A stretch of DNA of 64,000 nt, from contig OX387203.1 in assembly GCA_947561715.1 (NCBI GenBank), positions 11,346,001-11,410,000 on the forward strand. Direction: 5' to 3'. Position numbers and translations under genes: made by a program. Under the pieces are notes generated by a model. It saw nothing but the letters and a program-made list of their open reading frames with translations, had not been told where the DNA came from and did no database searches. This stretch comes from Ascidia mentula. Lineage: Eukaryota; Chordata; Ascidiacea; Phlebobranchia; Ascidiidae. Below, in pieces: positions 1 to 12,088 of this stretch (position 1 is the first letter of the stretch; every line of letters begins with the position of its first letter).

Positions 1-85
1 GGACAAGTGCTGAAATCGCATAGTTACATACGTTGTGCAACCGCAAAAGCAATACTGGAGTATCAGCGTTTTCCACTGTATAATA

Positions 86-91
86 AAGCTT
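86..91. other. HindIII site conserved in essentially every monomer
   Basis: AAGCTT overlaps the end of AATAAA. I saw it kept through all subtypes, including monomers with indels on either side: the 5-bp deletion at 37317, the AA insertions such as 5050, and the doubly substituted AAGCTTACACT near 51945. HindIII digestion would be expected to give a dominant band of about 138 bp, as for classical HindIII satellites. Confidence 0.93.
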
Positions 92-97
92 GTACTG

Positions 98-114
98 CAA
101 AAAATTATTTTTTG
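98..114. repeat. A/T-rich perfect dyad in the B-type monomer
   Basis: The core reads C-A6-T, a central T, then A-T6-G. The left arm is the exact reverse complement of the right arm, a 17-bp dyad with a one-base centre. In A-type monomers the core is A6-TA-T6, a 14-bp perfect palindrome. The core recurs in almost every monomer but is also the most variable part: substitutions to TTTTTCTTCG or TTTTTCATCG break the right arm, and most of the array's 1-bp indels fall here. Cruciform formation or protein binding is inference. Confidence 0.8.
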
Positions 115-2847
115 TCGAAAAGTCATACACTGCAAAATGGACAAGTGCTGAAATCGCATAGTTACATACGTTGTGCAACCGCAAAAGCAATACTGGAGTA
201 TCAGCGTTTTCCACTGTATAATAAAGCTTGTACTGCAAAAAATTATTTTTTGTCGAAAAGTCATACACTGCAAAATGGACAAGTGCTGAAATCTCAAAGT
301 TACATACGTTGTGCAACCGCAAAAGCAATACTGGAGTATCAGCGTTTTCCACTGTATAATAAAGCTTGTACTGCAAAAAAATATTTTTTATCGAAAAGTC
401 ATATACTGCAAAATGGACAAGTGCTGAAATCGCATAGTTACATAGGTTGTGCAACCGCAAAAGCAATACTGGAGTATCAGCGTTTTCCACTGTATAATAA
501 AGCTTGTACTGCAAAAAATTATTTTTTGTCGAAAAGTCATACACTGCAAAATGGACAAGTGCTGAAATCTCATAGTTACATACGTTGTGCAACCGCAAAA
601 GCAATACTGGAGTATCAGCGTTTTCCACTGTATAATAAAGCTTGTACTGCAAAAAAATATTTTTTATCGAAAAGTCATATACTGCAAAATGGACAAGTGC
701 TGAAATCGCATAGTTACATACGTTGTGCAACCGCAAAAGCAATACTGGAGTATCAGCGTTTTCCACTGTATAATAAAGCTTGTACTGCAAAAAAATATTT
801 TTTGTCGAAAAGTCATATACTGCAAAATGGACAAGTGCTGAAATCTCATAGTTACATACGTTGTGCAACCGCAAAAGCAATACTGGAGTATCAGCGTTTT
901 CCACTGTATAATAAAGCTTGTACTGCAAAAAAATATTTTTTATCGAAAAGTCATATACTGCAAAATGGACAAGTGCTGAAATCGCATAGTTACATACGTT
1001 GTGCAACCGCAAAAGCAATACTGGAGTATCAGCGTTTTCCACTGTATAATAAAGCTTGTACTGCAAAAAAATATTTTTTATCGAAAAGTCATATACTGCA
1101 AAATGGACAAGTGCTGAAATCGCATAGTTACATACGTTGTGCAACCGCAAAAGCAATACTGGAGTATCAGCGTTTTCCACTGTATAATAAAGCTTGTACT
1201 GCAAAAAAATATTTTTTGTCGAAAAGTCATATACTGCAAAATGGACAAGTGCTGAAATCGCATAGTTACATACGTTGTGCAACCGCAAAAGCAATACTGG
1301 AGTATCAGCGTTTTCCACTGTATAATAAAGCTTGTTCTGCAAAAAATTATTTTTCTTCGAAAAGTCATACACTGCAAAATGGACAAGTGCTGAAATCTCA
1401 TAGTTACATACGTTGTGCAACCGCAAAAACAATACTGGAGTATCAGCGTTTTCCACTGTATAATAAAGCTTGTACTGCAAAAAAATATTTTTTGTCGAAA
1501 AGTCATATACTGCAAAATGGACAAGTGCTGAAATCGCATAGTTACATACGTTGTGCAACCGCAAAAGCAATACTGGAGTATCAGCGTTTTCCACTGTATA
1601 ATAAAGCTTGTACTGCAAAAAAATATTTTTTGTCGAAAAGTGATACACTGCAAAATGGACAAGTGCTGAAATCTCAAAGTTACATACGTTGTGCAACCGC
1701 AAAAGCAATACTGGAGTATCAGCGTTTTCCACTGTATAATAAAGCTTGTACTGCAAAAAAATATTTTTTATCGAAAAGTCATATACTGCAAAATGGACAA
1801 GTGCTGAAATCGCATAGTTACATACGTTGTGCAACCGCAAAAGCAATACTGGAGTATCAGCGTTTTCCACTGTATAATAAAGCTTGTACTGCGAAAAAAA
1901 TATTTTTTATCGAAAGGTCATATACTGCAAAATGGACAAGTGCTGAAATCGCATAGTTACATACGTTGTGCAACCGCATAAGCAATACTGGAGTATCAGC
2001 GTTTTCCACTGTATAATAAAGCTTGTACTGCAAAAAAATATTTTTCATCGAAAAGTCATATACTGCAAAATGGACAAGTGCTGAAATCGCATAGTTACAT
2101 ACGTTGTGCAACCGCAAAAGCAATACTGGAGTATCAGCGTTTTCCACTGTATAATAAAGCTTGTACTGCAAAAATTATTTTTCTTCGAAAAGTCATACAC
2201 TGCAAAATGGACAAGTGCTGAAATCTCATAGTTACATACGTTGTGCAACCGCAAAAAAAATACTGGAGTATCAGCGTTTTCCACTGTATAATAAAGCTTG
2301 TACTGCAAAAAAATATTTTTTATCGAAAAGTCATATACTGCAAAATGGACAAGTGCTGAAATCGCATAGTTACATACGTTGTGCAACCGCAAAAGCAATA
2401 CTGGAGTATCAGCGTTTTCCACTGTATAATAAAGCTTGTACTGCAAAAAATATTTTTCATCGAAAAATCATATACTGCAAAATGGACAAGTGCTGAAATC
2501 TCATAGTTACATACGTTGTGCAACCGCAAAAGCAATACTGGAGTATCAGCGTTTTCCACTGTATAATAAAGCTTGTACTGCAAAAAATAATTTTTTGTCG
2601 AAAAGTCATACACTGCAAAATGGACTAGTGCTGAAATCTCATAGTTACATACGTTGTGCAACCGCAAAAGCAATACTGGAGTATCAGCGTTTTCCACTGT
2701 ATAATAAAGCTTGTACTGCAAAAAATATTTTTCATCGAAAAATCATATACTGCAAAATGGACAAGTGCTGAAATCGCTCAGTTACATACGTTGTGCAACC
2801 GCAAAAGCAATACTGGAGTATCAGCGTTTTCCACTGTATAATAAAGC

Positions 2848-5744
2848 TTGTACTGCGAAAATTATTTTTCTTCGAAAAGTCATACACTGCAAAATGGACA
2901 AGTGCTGAAATCTCATAGTTACATACGTTGTGCAACCGCAAAAACAATACTGGAGTATCAGCGTTTTCCACTGTATAATAAAGCTTGTACTGCAAAAAAA
3001 TATTTTTTATCGAAAAGTCATATACTGCAAAATGGACAAGTGCTGAAATCGCATAGTTATATACGTTGTGCAACCGCAAAAGCAATACTGGAGTATCAGC
3101 GTTTTCCACTGTATAATAAAGCTTGTACTGCAAAAAATTATTTTTTGTCGAAAAGTCATACACTGCAAAATGGACAAGTGCTGAAATCTCATGGTTACAT
3201 ACGTTGTGCAACCGAAAAAGCAATACTGGAGTATCAGCGTTTTCCACTGTATAATAAAGCTTGTACTGCAAAAAAATATTTTTTATCGAAAAGTCATATA
3301 CTGCAAAATGGACAAGTGCTGAAATCTCATAGTTACATACGTTGTGCAACCGCAAAAGCAATACTGGAGTATCAACGTTTTTTACTGTATAATAAAGCTT
3401 GTACTGCAAAAAATTTTTTTTTGTCGAAAAGTCATACACTGCAAAATGGACAAGTGCTGAAATCTCATAGTTACATACGTTGTGCAACCGAAAAAGCAAT
3501 ACTGGAGTATCAGCGTTTACCACTGTATAATAAAGCTTGTACTGCAAAAAAATATTTTTTATCGAAAGGTCATATACTGCAAAATGGACAAGTGCTGAAA
3601 TCGCATAGTTACATACGTTTTGCAACCGCAAAAGCAATACTGGAGTATCAGCGTTTTCCACTGTATAATAAAGCTTGTACTGCAAAAAAATATTTTTCAT
3701 CGAAAAGTCATATACTGCAAAATGGACAAGTGCTGAAATCGCATAGTTACATACGTTGTGCAACCGCAAAAGCAATACTGGAGTATCAGCGTTTTCCACT
3801 GTATAATAAAGCTTGTACTGCAAAAAAATATTTTTTATCGAAAAGTCATATACTGCAAAATGGACAAGTGCTGAAATCGCATAGTTACATACGTTGTGCA
3901 ACCGCAAAAGCAATACTGGAGTATCAGCGTTTTCCACTGTATAATAAAGCTTGTACCGCAAAAAAATATTTTTTATCGAAACGTCATATACTGCAAAATG
4001 GACAAGTGCTGAAATCTCATAGTTACATACGTTGTGCAACCGCAAAAGCAATACTGGAGTATCAACGTTTTCACTGTATAATAAAGCTTGTACTGCAAAA
4101 AAATTTTTTTTGCCGAAAAGTCATACACTGCAAAATGGACAAGTGCTGAAATCTCATAGTTACATACGTTGTGCAACCGCAAAAGCAATACTGGAGTATC
4201 AGCGTTTTCCACTGTATAATAAAGCTTGTACTGCAAAAAAATATTTTTTATCGAAAGGTCATATACTGCAAAATGGACAAGTGCTGAAATCGCATAGTTA
4301 CATACGTTGTGCAACCGCAAAAGCAATACTGGAGTATCAGCGTTTTCCACTGTATAATAAAGCTTGTACTGCAAAAAAATATTTTTTATCGAAAAGTCAT
4401 ACACTGCAAAATGGACAAGTGCTGAAATCTGAAAGTTACATACGTTGTGCAACCGCAAAAGCAATACTGGAGTATCAGCGTTTTCCACTGTATAATAAAG
4501 CTTGTACTGCAAAAAAATATTTTTTATCGAAAAGTCATATACTGCAAAATGGACAAGTGCTGAAATCGCATAGTTACATACGTTGTGCAACCGCAAAAGC
4601 AATACTGGAGTATCAGCGTTTTCCACTGTATAATAAAGCTTGTACTGCAAAAAATTATTTTTTATCGAAAAGTCATACACTGCAAAATGGACAAGTGCTG
4701 AAATCTGAAAGTTACATACGTTGTGCAACCGCAAAAGCAATACTGGAGTATCAGCGTTTTCCACTGTATAATAAAGCTTGTACTGCAAAAAAATATTTTT
4801 TATCGAAAAGTCATATACTGCAAAATGGACAAGTGCTGAAATCGCATAGTTACATACGTTGTGCAACCGCAAAAGCAATACTGGAGTATCAGCGTTTTCC
4901 ACTGTATAATAAAGCTTGTACTGCAAAAAATTTTTTTTTGTCGAAAAGTCATACACTGCAAAATGGACAAGTGCTGAAATCTCATAGTTACATACGTTGT
5001 GCAACCGCAAAAGCAATACTGGAGTATCAGCGTTTTCCACTGTATAATAAAAAGCTTGTACTGCAAAAAAATATTTTTTATCGAAAAGTCATATACTGCA
5101 AAATGGACAAGTGCTGAAATCGCATAGTTACATACGTTGTGCAACCGCAAAAGCAATACTGGAGCATCAGCGTTTTCCACTGTATGATAAAGCTTGTACT
5201 GAAAAAAATTATTTTTCATCGAAAAGTCATATACTGCAAAATGGACAAGTGCTGAAATTGCACAGTTACATACGTTGTGCAACCGCAAAAGCAATGCTGG
5301 AGTATCAGCGTTTTCCACTATATAATAAAGCTTGTACTGCAAAAAAATATTTTTCATCGAAAAATCATATACTGCAAAATGGACAAGTGCTGAAATCGCT
5401 CAGTTACATACGTTGTGCAAACGCAAAAGCAATACTGGAGTACCAGCGTTTTCCACTGTATAATAAAGCTTGTACTGAAAAAAATTATTTTTTATCGAAA
5501 AGTCATACACTGCAAAATGGACAAGTGCTGAAATCTCATAGTTACATACGTTGTGCAACCGCAAAAGCAATACTGGAGTATCAGCGTTTTCCACGGTATA
5601 ATAAAGCTTGTACTGCAAAAAATATTTTTCATCGAAAAATCATATACTGCAAAATGGACAAGTGCTGAAATCGCTCAGTTACATACGTTGTGCAACCGCA
5701 AAAGCAATACTGGAGTATCAGCGTTTTCCACTGTATAATAAAGC
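2848..5744 (+). repeat. Higher-order block, 21 monomers (beta-like, 3-monomer deletion)
   Basis: Starts at the marker monomer with the GCGAAAATT core. It carries the beta marker CCGAAAAAGC twice (near 3212 and 3488), a 1-bp C deletion in CGTTTTCACTG (near 4067) and an AA insertion before AAGCTT (near 5050), then the GAAATTGCACAG monomer (near 5256). Compared with the canonical 24-monomer block it lacks three monomers between the marker and the C deletion. Length 2,897 bp equals 21 x 138 minus 1, matching the net of its indels. Confidence 0.85.
5041..5058 (+). other. AA-insertion marker monomer (first of eight)
   Basis: TATAATAAAAAGCTTG has two more A than the usual TATAATAAAGCTTG. The AATAAA and AAGCTT motifs are both kept, pushed apart by 2 bp. 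The same insertion occurs near 11391, 20632, 25182, 35251, 46692, 50962 and 59932, in each case followed one monomer later by the GATAAA monomer (GGAGCATCAG) and then GAAATTGCACAG. It serves as a landmark for the tail of the 24-monomer block. Confidence 0.9.
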
Positions 5745-7260
5745 TTGTACTGCGAAAATTATTTTTCTTCGAAAAGTCATACACTGCAAAATGGACAAGT
5801 GCTGAAATCTCATAGTTACATACGTTGTGCAACCGCAAAAACAATACTGGAGTATCAGCGTTTTCCACTGTATAATAAAGCTTGTACTGCAAAAAAATAT
5901 TTTTTATCGAAAAGTCATATACTGCAAAATGGACAAGTGCTGAAATCGCATAGTTATATACGTTGTGCAACCGCAAAAGCAATACTGGAGTATCAGCGTT
6001 TTCCACTGTATAATAAAGCTTGTACTGCAAAAAATTATTTTTTGTCGAAAAGTCATACACTGCAAAATGGACAAGTGCTGAAATCTCATAGTTACATACA
6101 TTGTGCAACCGCAAAAGCAATACTGGAGTATCAGCGTTTTCCACTGTATAATAAAGCTTGTACTGCAAAAAAATATTTTTCATCGAAAAGTCATATACTG
6201 CAAAATGGACAAGTGCTGAAATCGCATAGTTACATACGTTGTGCAACCGCAAAAGCAATACTGGAGTATCAGCGTTTTCCACTGTATAATAAAGCTTGTA
6301 CTGCAAAAAAATATTTTTTATCGAAAAGTCATATACTGCAAAATGGACAAGTGCTGAAATCGCATAGTTACATACGTTGTGCAACCGCAAAAGCAATACT
6401 GGAGTATCAGCGTTTTCCACTGTATAATAAAGCTTGTACTGCAAAAAAATATTTTTTGTCGAAAAGTCATATACTGCAAAATGGACAAGTGCTGAAATCG
6501 CATAGTTACATACGTTGTGCAACCGCAAAAGCAATACTGGAGTATCAGCGTTTTCCACTGTATAATAAAGCTTGTACTGCAAAAAATTATTTTTCTTCGA
6601 AAAGTCATACACTGCAAAATGGACAAGTGCTGAAATCTCATAGTTACATACGTTGTGCAACCGCAAAAACAATACTGGAGTATCAGCGTTTTCCACTGTA
6701 TAATAAAGCTTGTACTGCAAAAAAATATTTTTTGTCGAAAAGTCATATACTGCAAAATGGACAAGTGCTGAAATCGCATAGTTACATACGTTGTGCAACC
6801 GCAAAAGCAATACTGGAGTATCAGCGTTTTCCACTGTATAATAAAGCTTGTACTGCAAAAAAATATTTTTTGTCGAAAAGTGATACACTGCAAAATGGAC
6901 AAGTGCTGAAATCTCAAAGTTACATACGTTGTGCAACCGCAAAAGCAATACTGGAGTATCAGCGTTTTCCACTGTATAATAAAGCTTGTACTGCAAAAAA
7001 TAATTTTTTGTCGAAAAGTCATACACTGCAAAATGGACTAGTGCTGAAATCTCATAGTTACATACGTTGTGCAACCGCAAAAGCAATACTGGAGTATCAG
7101 CGTTTTCCACTATATAATAAAGCTTGTACTGCAAAAAATATTTTTCATCGAAAAATCATATACTGCAAAATGGACAAGTGCTGAAATCGCTCAGTTACAT
7201 ACGTTGTGCAACCGCAAAAGCAATACTGGAGTATCAGCGTTTTCCACTGTATAATAAAGC
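5745..7260 (+). repeat. Truncated hybrid block, 11 monomers
   Basis: Begins as an alpha-class block (TACATTGTGC near 6096). After about 6178 it switches to the order of cores seen at about 0.8-1.7 kb, including AAGTGATACAC near 6887 (compare 1647). It then joins directly to the GGACTAGTG monomer near 7036 (compare 2626). The C-deletion and AA-insertion monomers are missing. The structure is best explained by unequal exchange plus an internal deletion of about six monomers. Confidence 0.75.
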
Positions 7261-7880
7261 TTGTACTGCGAAAATTATTTTTCTTCGAAAAGTCATACAC
7301 TGCAAAATGGACAAGTGCTGAAATCTCATAGTTACATACGTTGTGCAACCGCAAAAACAATACTGGAGTATCAGCGTTTTCCACTGTATAATAAAGCTTG
7401 TACTGCAAAAAAATATTTTTTATCGAAAAGTCATATACTGCAAAATGGACAAGTGCTGAAATCGCATAGTTATATACGTTGTGCAACCGCAAAAGCAATA
7501 CTGGAGTATCAGCGTTTTCCACTGTATAATAAAGCTTGTACTGCAAAAAATTATTTTTTGTCGAAAAGTCATACACTGCAAAATGGACAAGTGCTGAAAT
7601 CTCATAGTTACATACGTTGTGCAACCGAAAAAGCAATACTGGAGTATCAGCGTTTTCCACTGTATAATAAAGCTTGTACTGCAAAAAAATATTTTTTATC
7701 GAAAAGTCATATACTGCAAAATGGACAAGTGCTGAAATCTCATAGTTACATACGTTGTGCAACCGCAAAAGCAATACTGGAGTATCAACGTTTTTCACTG
7801 TATAATAAAGCTTGTACTGCAAAAAATTTTTTTTTGTCGAAAAGTCATACACTGCAAAATGGACAAGTGCTGAAATCTCA

Positions 7881-9397
7881 TAGTTACATACGTTGTGCAA
7901 CCGCAAAAGCAATACTGGAGTATCAGCGTTTACCACTGTATAATAAAGCTTGTACTGCAAAAAAATATTTTTTATCGAAAGGTCATATACTGCAAAATGG
8001 ACAAGTGCTGAAATCGCATAGTTACATACGTTTTGCAACCGCAAAAGCAATACTGGAGTATCAGCGTTTTCCACTGTATAATAAAGCTTGTACTGCAAAA
8101 AAATATTTTTCATCGAAAAGTCATATACTGCAAAATGGACAAGTGCTGAAATCGCATAGTTACATACGTTGTGCAACCGCAAAAGCAATACTGGAGTATC
8201 AGCGTTTTCCACTGTATAATAAAGCTTGTACTGCAAAAAATTATTTTTCTTCGAAAAGTCATACACTGCAAAATGGACAAGTGCTGAAATCTCATAGTTA
8301 CATACGTTGTGCAACCGCAAAAGCAATACTGGAGTATCAGCGTTTTCCACTGTATAATAAAGCTTGTACTGCAAAAAAATATTTTTTATCGAAAAGTCAT
8401 ATACTGCAAAATGGACAAGTGCTGAAATCGCATAGTTACATACGTTGTGCAATCGCAAAAGCAATACTGGAGTATCAGCGTTTTCCACTGTATAATAAAG
8501 CTTGTACTGCAAAAAATTATTTTTTGTCGAAAAGTCATACACTGCAAAATGGACAAGTGCTGAAATCTCAAAGTTACATACGTTGTGCAACCGCAAAAGC
8601 AATACTGGAGTATCAGCGTTTTCCACTGTATAATAAAGCTTGTACTGCAAAAAAATATTTTTTATCGAAAAGTCATATACTGCAAAATGGACAAGTGCTG
8701 AAATCGCATAGTTACATACGTTGTGCAACCGCAAAAGCAATACTGGAGTATCAGCGTTTTCCACTGTATAATAAAGCTTGTACCGCAAAAAAATATTTTT
8801 TATCGAAACGTCATATACTGCAAAATGGACAAGTGCTGAAATCTCATAGTTACATACGTTGTGCAACCGCAAAAGCAATACTGGAGTATCAACGTTTTCA
8901 CTGCATAATAAAGCTTGTACTGCAAAAAAATTTTTTTTGCCGAAAAGTCATACACTGCAAAATGGACAAGTGCTGAAATCTCATAGTTACATACGTTGTG
9001 CAACCGCAAAAGCAATACTGGAGTATCAGCGTTTTCCACTGTATAATAAAGCTTGTACTGCAAAAAAATATTTTTTATCGAAAGGTCATATACTGCAAAA
9101 TGGACAAGTGCTGAAATCGCATAGTTACATACGTTGTGCAACCGCAAAAGCAATACTGGAGTATCAGCGTTTTCCACTGTATAATAAAGCTTGTACTGCA
9201 AAAAAATATTTTTCATCGAAAAGTCATATACTGCAAAATGGACAAGTGCTGAAATCGCAAAGTTACATACGTTGTGCAACCGCAAAAGCAATACTGGAGT
9301 ATCAGCGTTTTCCACTGTATAATAAAGCTTGTACTGCAAAAAAATATTTTTTATCGAAAAGTCATATACTGCAAAATGGACAAGTGCTGAAATCGCA
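7881..9397 (+). repeat. 11-monomer tandem duplication, copy 1 (1,517 bp)
   Basis: Shares with the next copy CGTTTACCACTG (near 7926 and 9443), ACGTTTTGCAACC (near 8030 and 9547), CAATCGC (near 8451 and 9968) and the unique CTGCATAATAAAG with C deletion (near 8901 and 10418). Ends are approximate within about 50 bp, because exchange happened between near-identical monomers. Confidence 0.85.
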
Positions 9398-10914
9398 TAG
9401 TTACATACGTTGTGCAACCGCAAAAGCAATACTGGAGTATCAGCGTTTACCACTGTATAATAAAGCTTGTACTGCAAAAAAATATTTTTTATCGAAAGGT
9501 CATATACTGCAAAATGGACAAGTGCTGAAATCGCATAGTTACATACGTTTTGCAACCGCAAAAGCAATACTGGAGTATCAGCGTTTTCCACTGTATAATA
9601 AAGCTTGTACTGCAAAAAAATATTTTTCATCGAAAAGTCATATACTGCAAAATGGACAAGTGCTGAAATCGCATAGTTACATACGTTGTGCAACCGCAAA
9701 AGCAATACTGGAGTATCAGCGTTTTCCACTGTATAATAAAGCTTGTACTGCAAAAAATTATTTTTCTTCGAAAAGTCATACACTGCAAAATGGACAAGTG
9801 CTGAAATCTCATAGTTACATACGTTGTGCAACCGCAAAAGCAATACTGGAGTATCAGCGTTTTCCACTGTATAATAAAGCTTGTACTGCAAAAAAATATT
9901 TTTTATCGAAAAGTCATATACTGCAAAATGGACAAGTGCTGAAATCGCATAGTTACATACGTTGTGCAATCGCAAAAGCAATACTGGAGTATCAGCGTTT
10001 TCCACTGTATAATAAAGCTTGTACTGCAAAAAATTATTTTTTGTCGAAAAGTCATACACTGCAAAATGGACAAGTGCTGAAATCTCAAAGTTACATACGT
10101 TGTGCAACCGCAAAAGCAATACTGGAGTATCAGCGTTTTCCACTGTATAATAAAGCTTGTACTGCAAAAAAATATTTTTTATCGAAAAGTCATATACTGC
10201 AAAATGGACAAGTGCTGAAATCGCATAGTTACATACGTTGTGCAACCGCAAAAGCAATACTGGAGTATCAGCGTTTTCCACTGTATAATAAAGCTTGTAC
10301 CGCAAAAAAATATTTTTTATCGAAACGTCATATACTGCAAAATGGACAAGTGCTGAAATCTCATAGTTACATACGTTGTGCAACCGCAAAAGCAATACTG
10401 GAGTATCAACGTTTTCACTGCATAATAAAGCTTGTACTGCAAAAAAATTTTTTTTGCCGAAAAGTCATACACTGCAAAATGGACAAGTGCTGAAATCTCA
10501 TAGTTACATACGTTGTGCAACCGCAAAAGCAATACTGGAGTATCAGCGTTTTCCACTGTATAATAAAGCTTGTACTGCAAAAAAATATTTTTTATCGAAA
10601 GGTCATATACTGCAAAATGGACAAGTGCTGAAATCGCATAGTTACATACGTTGTGCAACCGCAAAAGCAATACTGGAGTATCAGCGTTTTCCACTGTATA
10701 ATAAAGCTTGTACTGCAAAAAAATATTTTTCATCGAAAAGTCATATACTGCAAAATGGACAAGTGCTGAAATCGCAAAGTTACATACGTTGTGCAACCGC
10801 AAAAGCAATACTGGAGTATCAGCGTTTTCCACTGTATAATAAAGCTTGTACTGCAAAAAAATATTTTTTATCGAAAAGTCATATACTGCAAAATGGACAA
10901 GTGCTGAAATCGCA
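9398..10914 (+). repeat. 11-monomer tandem duplication, copy 2 (1,517 bp)
   Basis: Second copy of the segment to its left; 1,517 equals 11 x 138 minus 1 because each copy carries one C deletion. I saw no difference in variant order between the two. No other block in the window has this duplication, including the otherwise comparable ones at 32642, 44085 and 57324. Confidence 0.85.
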
Positions 10915-12088
10915 TAGTTACATACGTTGTGCAACCGCAAAAGCAATACTGGAGTATCAGCGTTTTCCACTGTATAATAAAGCTTGTACTGCAAAAAATT
11001 ATTTTTTGTCGAAAAGTCATACACTGCAAAATGGACAAGTGCTGAAATCTGAAAGTTACATACGTTGTGCAACCGCAAAAGCAATACTGGAGTATCAGCG
11101 TTTTCCACTGTATAATAAAGCTTGTACTGCAAAAAAATATTTTTTATCGAAAAGTCATATACTGCAAAATGGACAAGTGCTGAAATCGCATAGTTACATA
11201 CGTTGTGCAACCGCAAAAGCAATACTGGAGTATCAGCGTTTTCCACTGTATAATAAAGCTTGTACTGCAAAAAATTTTTTTTTGTCGAAAAGTCATACAC
11301 TGCAAAATGGACAAGTGCTGAAATCTCATAGTTACATACGTTGTGCAACCGCAAAAGCAATACTGGAGTATCAGCGTTTTCCACTGTATAATAAAAAGCT
11401 TGTACTGCAAAAAAATATTTTTTATCGAAAAGTCATATACTGCAAAATGGACAAGTGCTGAAATCGCATAGTTACATTCGTTGTGCAACCGCAAAAGCAA
11501 TACTGGAGCATCAGCGTTTTCCACTGTATGATAAAGCTTGTACTGAAAAAAATTATTTTTCATCGAAAAGTCATATACTGCAAAATGGACAAGTGCTGAA
11601 ATTGCACAGTTACATACGTTGTGCAACCGCAAAAGCAATGCTGGAGTATCAGCGTTTTCCACTATATAATAAAGCTTGTACTGCAAAAAAATATTTTTCA
11701 TCGAAAAATCATATACTGCAAAATGGACAAGTGCTGAAATCGCTCAGTTACATACGTTGTGCAAACGCAAAAGCAATACTGGAGTACCAGCGTTTTCCAC
11801 TGTATAATAAAGCTTGTACTGAAAAAAATTATTTTTTATCGAAAAGTCATACACTGCAAAATGGACAAGTGCTGAAATCTCATAGTTACATACGTTGTGC
11901 AACCGCAAAAGCAATACTGGAGTATCAGCGTTTTCCACTGTATAATAAAGCTTGTACTGCAAAAAATATTTTTCATCGAAAAATCATATACTGCAAAATG
12001 GACAAGTGCTGAAATCGCTCAGTTACATACGTTGTGCAACCGCAAAAGCAATACTGGAGTATCAGCGTTTTCCACTGTATAATAAAGC

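Larger units (their letters stand above)
78..115 (+). promoter_or_regulatory. Poly(A)-signal-like element (TGTA, AATAAA, T-rich tract)
   Basis: AATAAA lies at 82-87, immediately preceded by TGTA and T (TGTATAATAAA). A CA dinucleotide follows about 11 nt after the hexamer and a T6-G-T tract about 20 nt after it. Metazoan polyadenylation sites are built from UGUA, AAUAAA, a CA cleavage site and a downstream U or GU-rich element, so all parts are present in order on the + strand. The arrangement recurs in nearly every monomer. About a dozen monomers carry GATAAA instead, for example near 5184, 11528, 20770, 23941 and 35391. An A/T-rich sequence produces AATAAA easily, so function is inference only. 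The same stretch also resembles a TATA element. Confidence 0.35.
7..144 (+). repeat. Satellite monomer, B-type exemplar (138 bp)
   Basis: Reference monomer for the numbering used here. Position 1 is the G of GTGCTGAAATC. In order: a GCATAGTTACATACG segment (12-26), TTGTGCAACCGCAAAAGC (27-44), CAATACTGGAGTATCAGCG (44-62), TTTTCCACTGTATAATAAAG (63-82), the HindIII site (80-85), the A/T dyad (92-108), TCGAAAAGTC (109-118) and a 3' part with CACTGCAAAATGGACAA. The motif ACTGCAAAA occurs twice, before and after the A/T core, so the monomer has a short internal direct repeat about 35 bp apart. A-type monomers differ mainly in the core (one more A, then TA) and in CATATACTG for CATACACTG. Confidence 0.97.
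1..2847 (+). repeat. Partial higher-order block (right end of a long-run type)
   Basis: Continuation of a block starting left of the window. The frame-neutral run ends at the GCGAAAAAAAT +1 insertion near 1892. Next comes a tail with several 1-bp-short cores (near 2170, 2445, 2720). A monomer with CCGCATAAGC (near 1976) and one with CCGCAAAAAAAATAC (near 2253) are shared only with the copy at 15586 bp offset (17562, 17839). Near 2626 a GGACTAGTG variant replaces GGACAAGTG. Confidence 0.85.
1..6178 (+). repeat. Segmental duplication, copy at 15,586-bp offset (left)
   Basis: Every indel marker and most rare variants in this stretch recur exactly 15,586 bp to the right: the ends of the open frames at 1956 and 17542, the marker monomers at 2848 and 18434, and those at 5745 and 21331. 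The left end lies outside the window. The right end is near 6178, where the core becomes TTTTTCATCG while the other copy has TTTTTTATCG. Confidence 0.85.
7261..12088 (+). repeat. Higher-order block, 24 monomers plus an 11-monomer duplication
   Basis: Beta-like (CCGAAAAAGC near 7626) but without the CCAATGTAT beta marker. It is 4,828 bp, the canonical 3,311 bp plus 1,517 bp. The extra length is a tandem duplication that repeats the C-deletion monomer (near 8897 and 10414); both copies also share CTGCATAATAAAG, unique to this pair. The AA insertion is near 11395 and the GAAATTGCACAG monomer near 11600. A private substitution gives TTACATTCG near 11477. Confidence 0.85.

Noticed and set aside
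71..90. TATAATAAAG as a promoter (bacterial -10 or TATA box)
   Set aside because: No gene lies downstream and no -35-like or initiator element is evident; the match is expected by chance in A/T-rich sequence. It is noted only as an alternative reading of the AATAAA element.
7..144. Splice-site-like motifs on the - strand (TTTTTTGCAG and GTATGT in each monomer)
   Set aside because: Short motifs of this kind occur by chance; without transcript evidence they do not support introns.
1300..1400. CENP-B box in monomers with TTTTTCTTCGAAAAG
   Set aside because: Only the TTCG half resembles the box; the required CGGG half is absent on either strand in every subtype examined.
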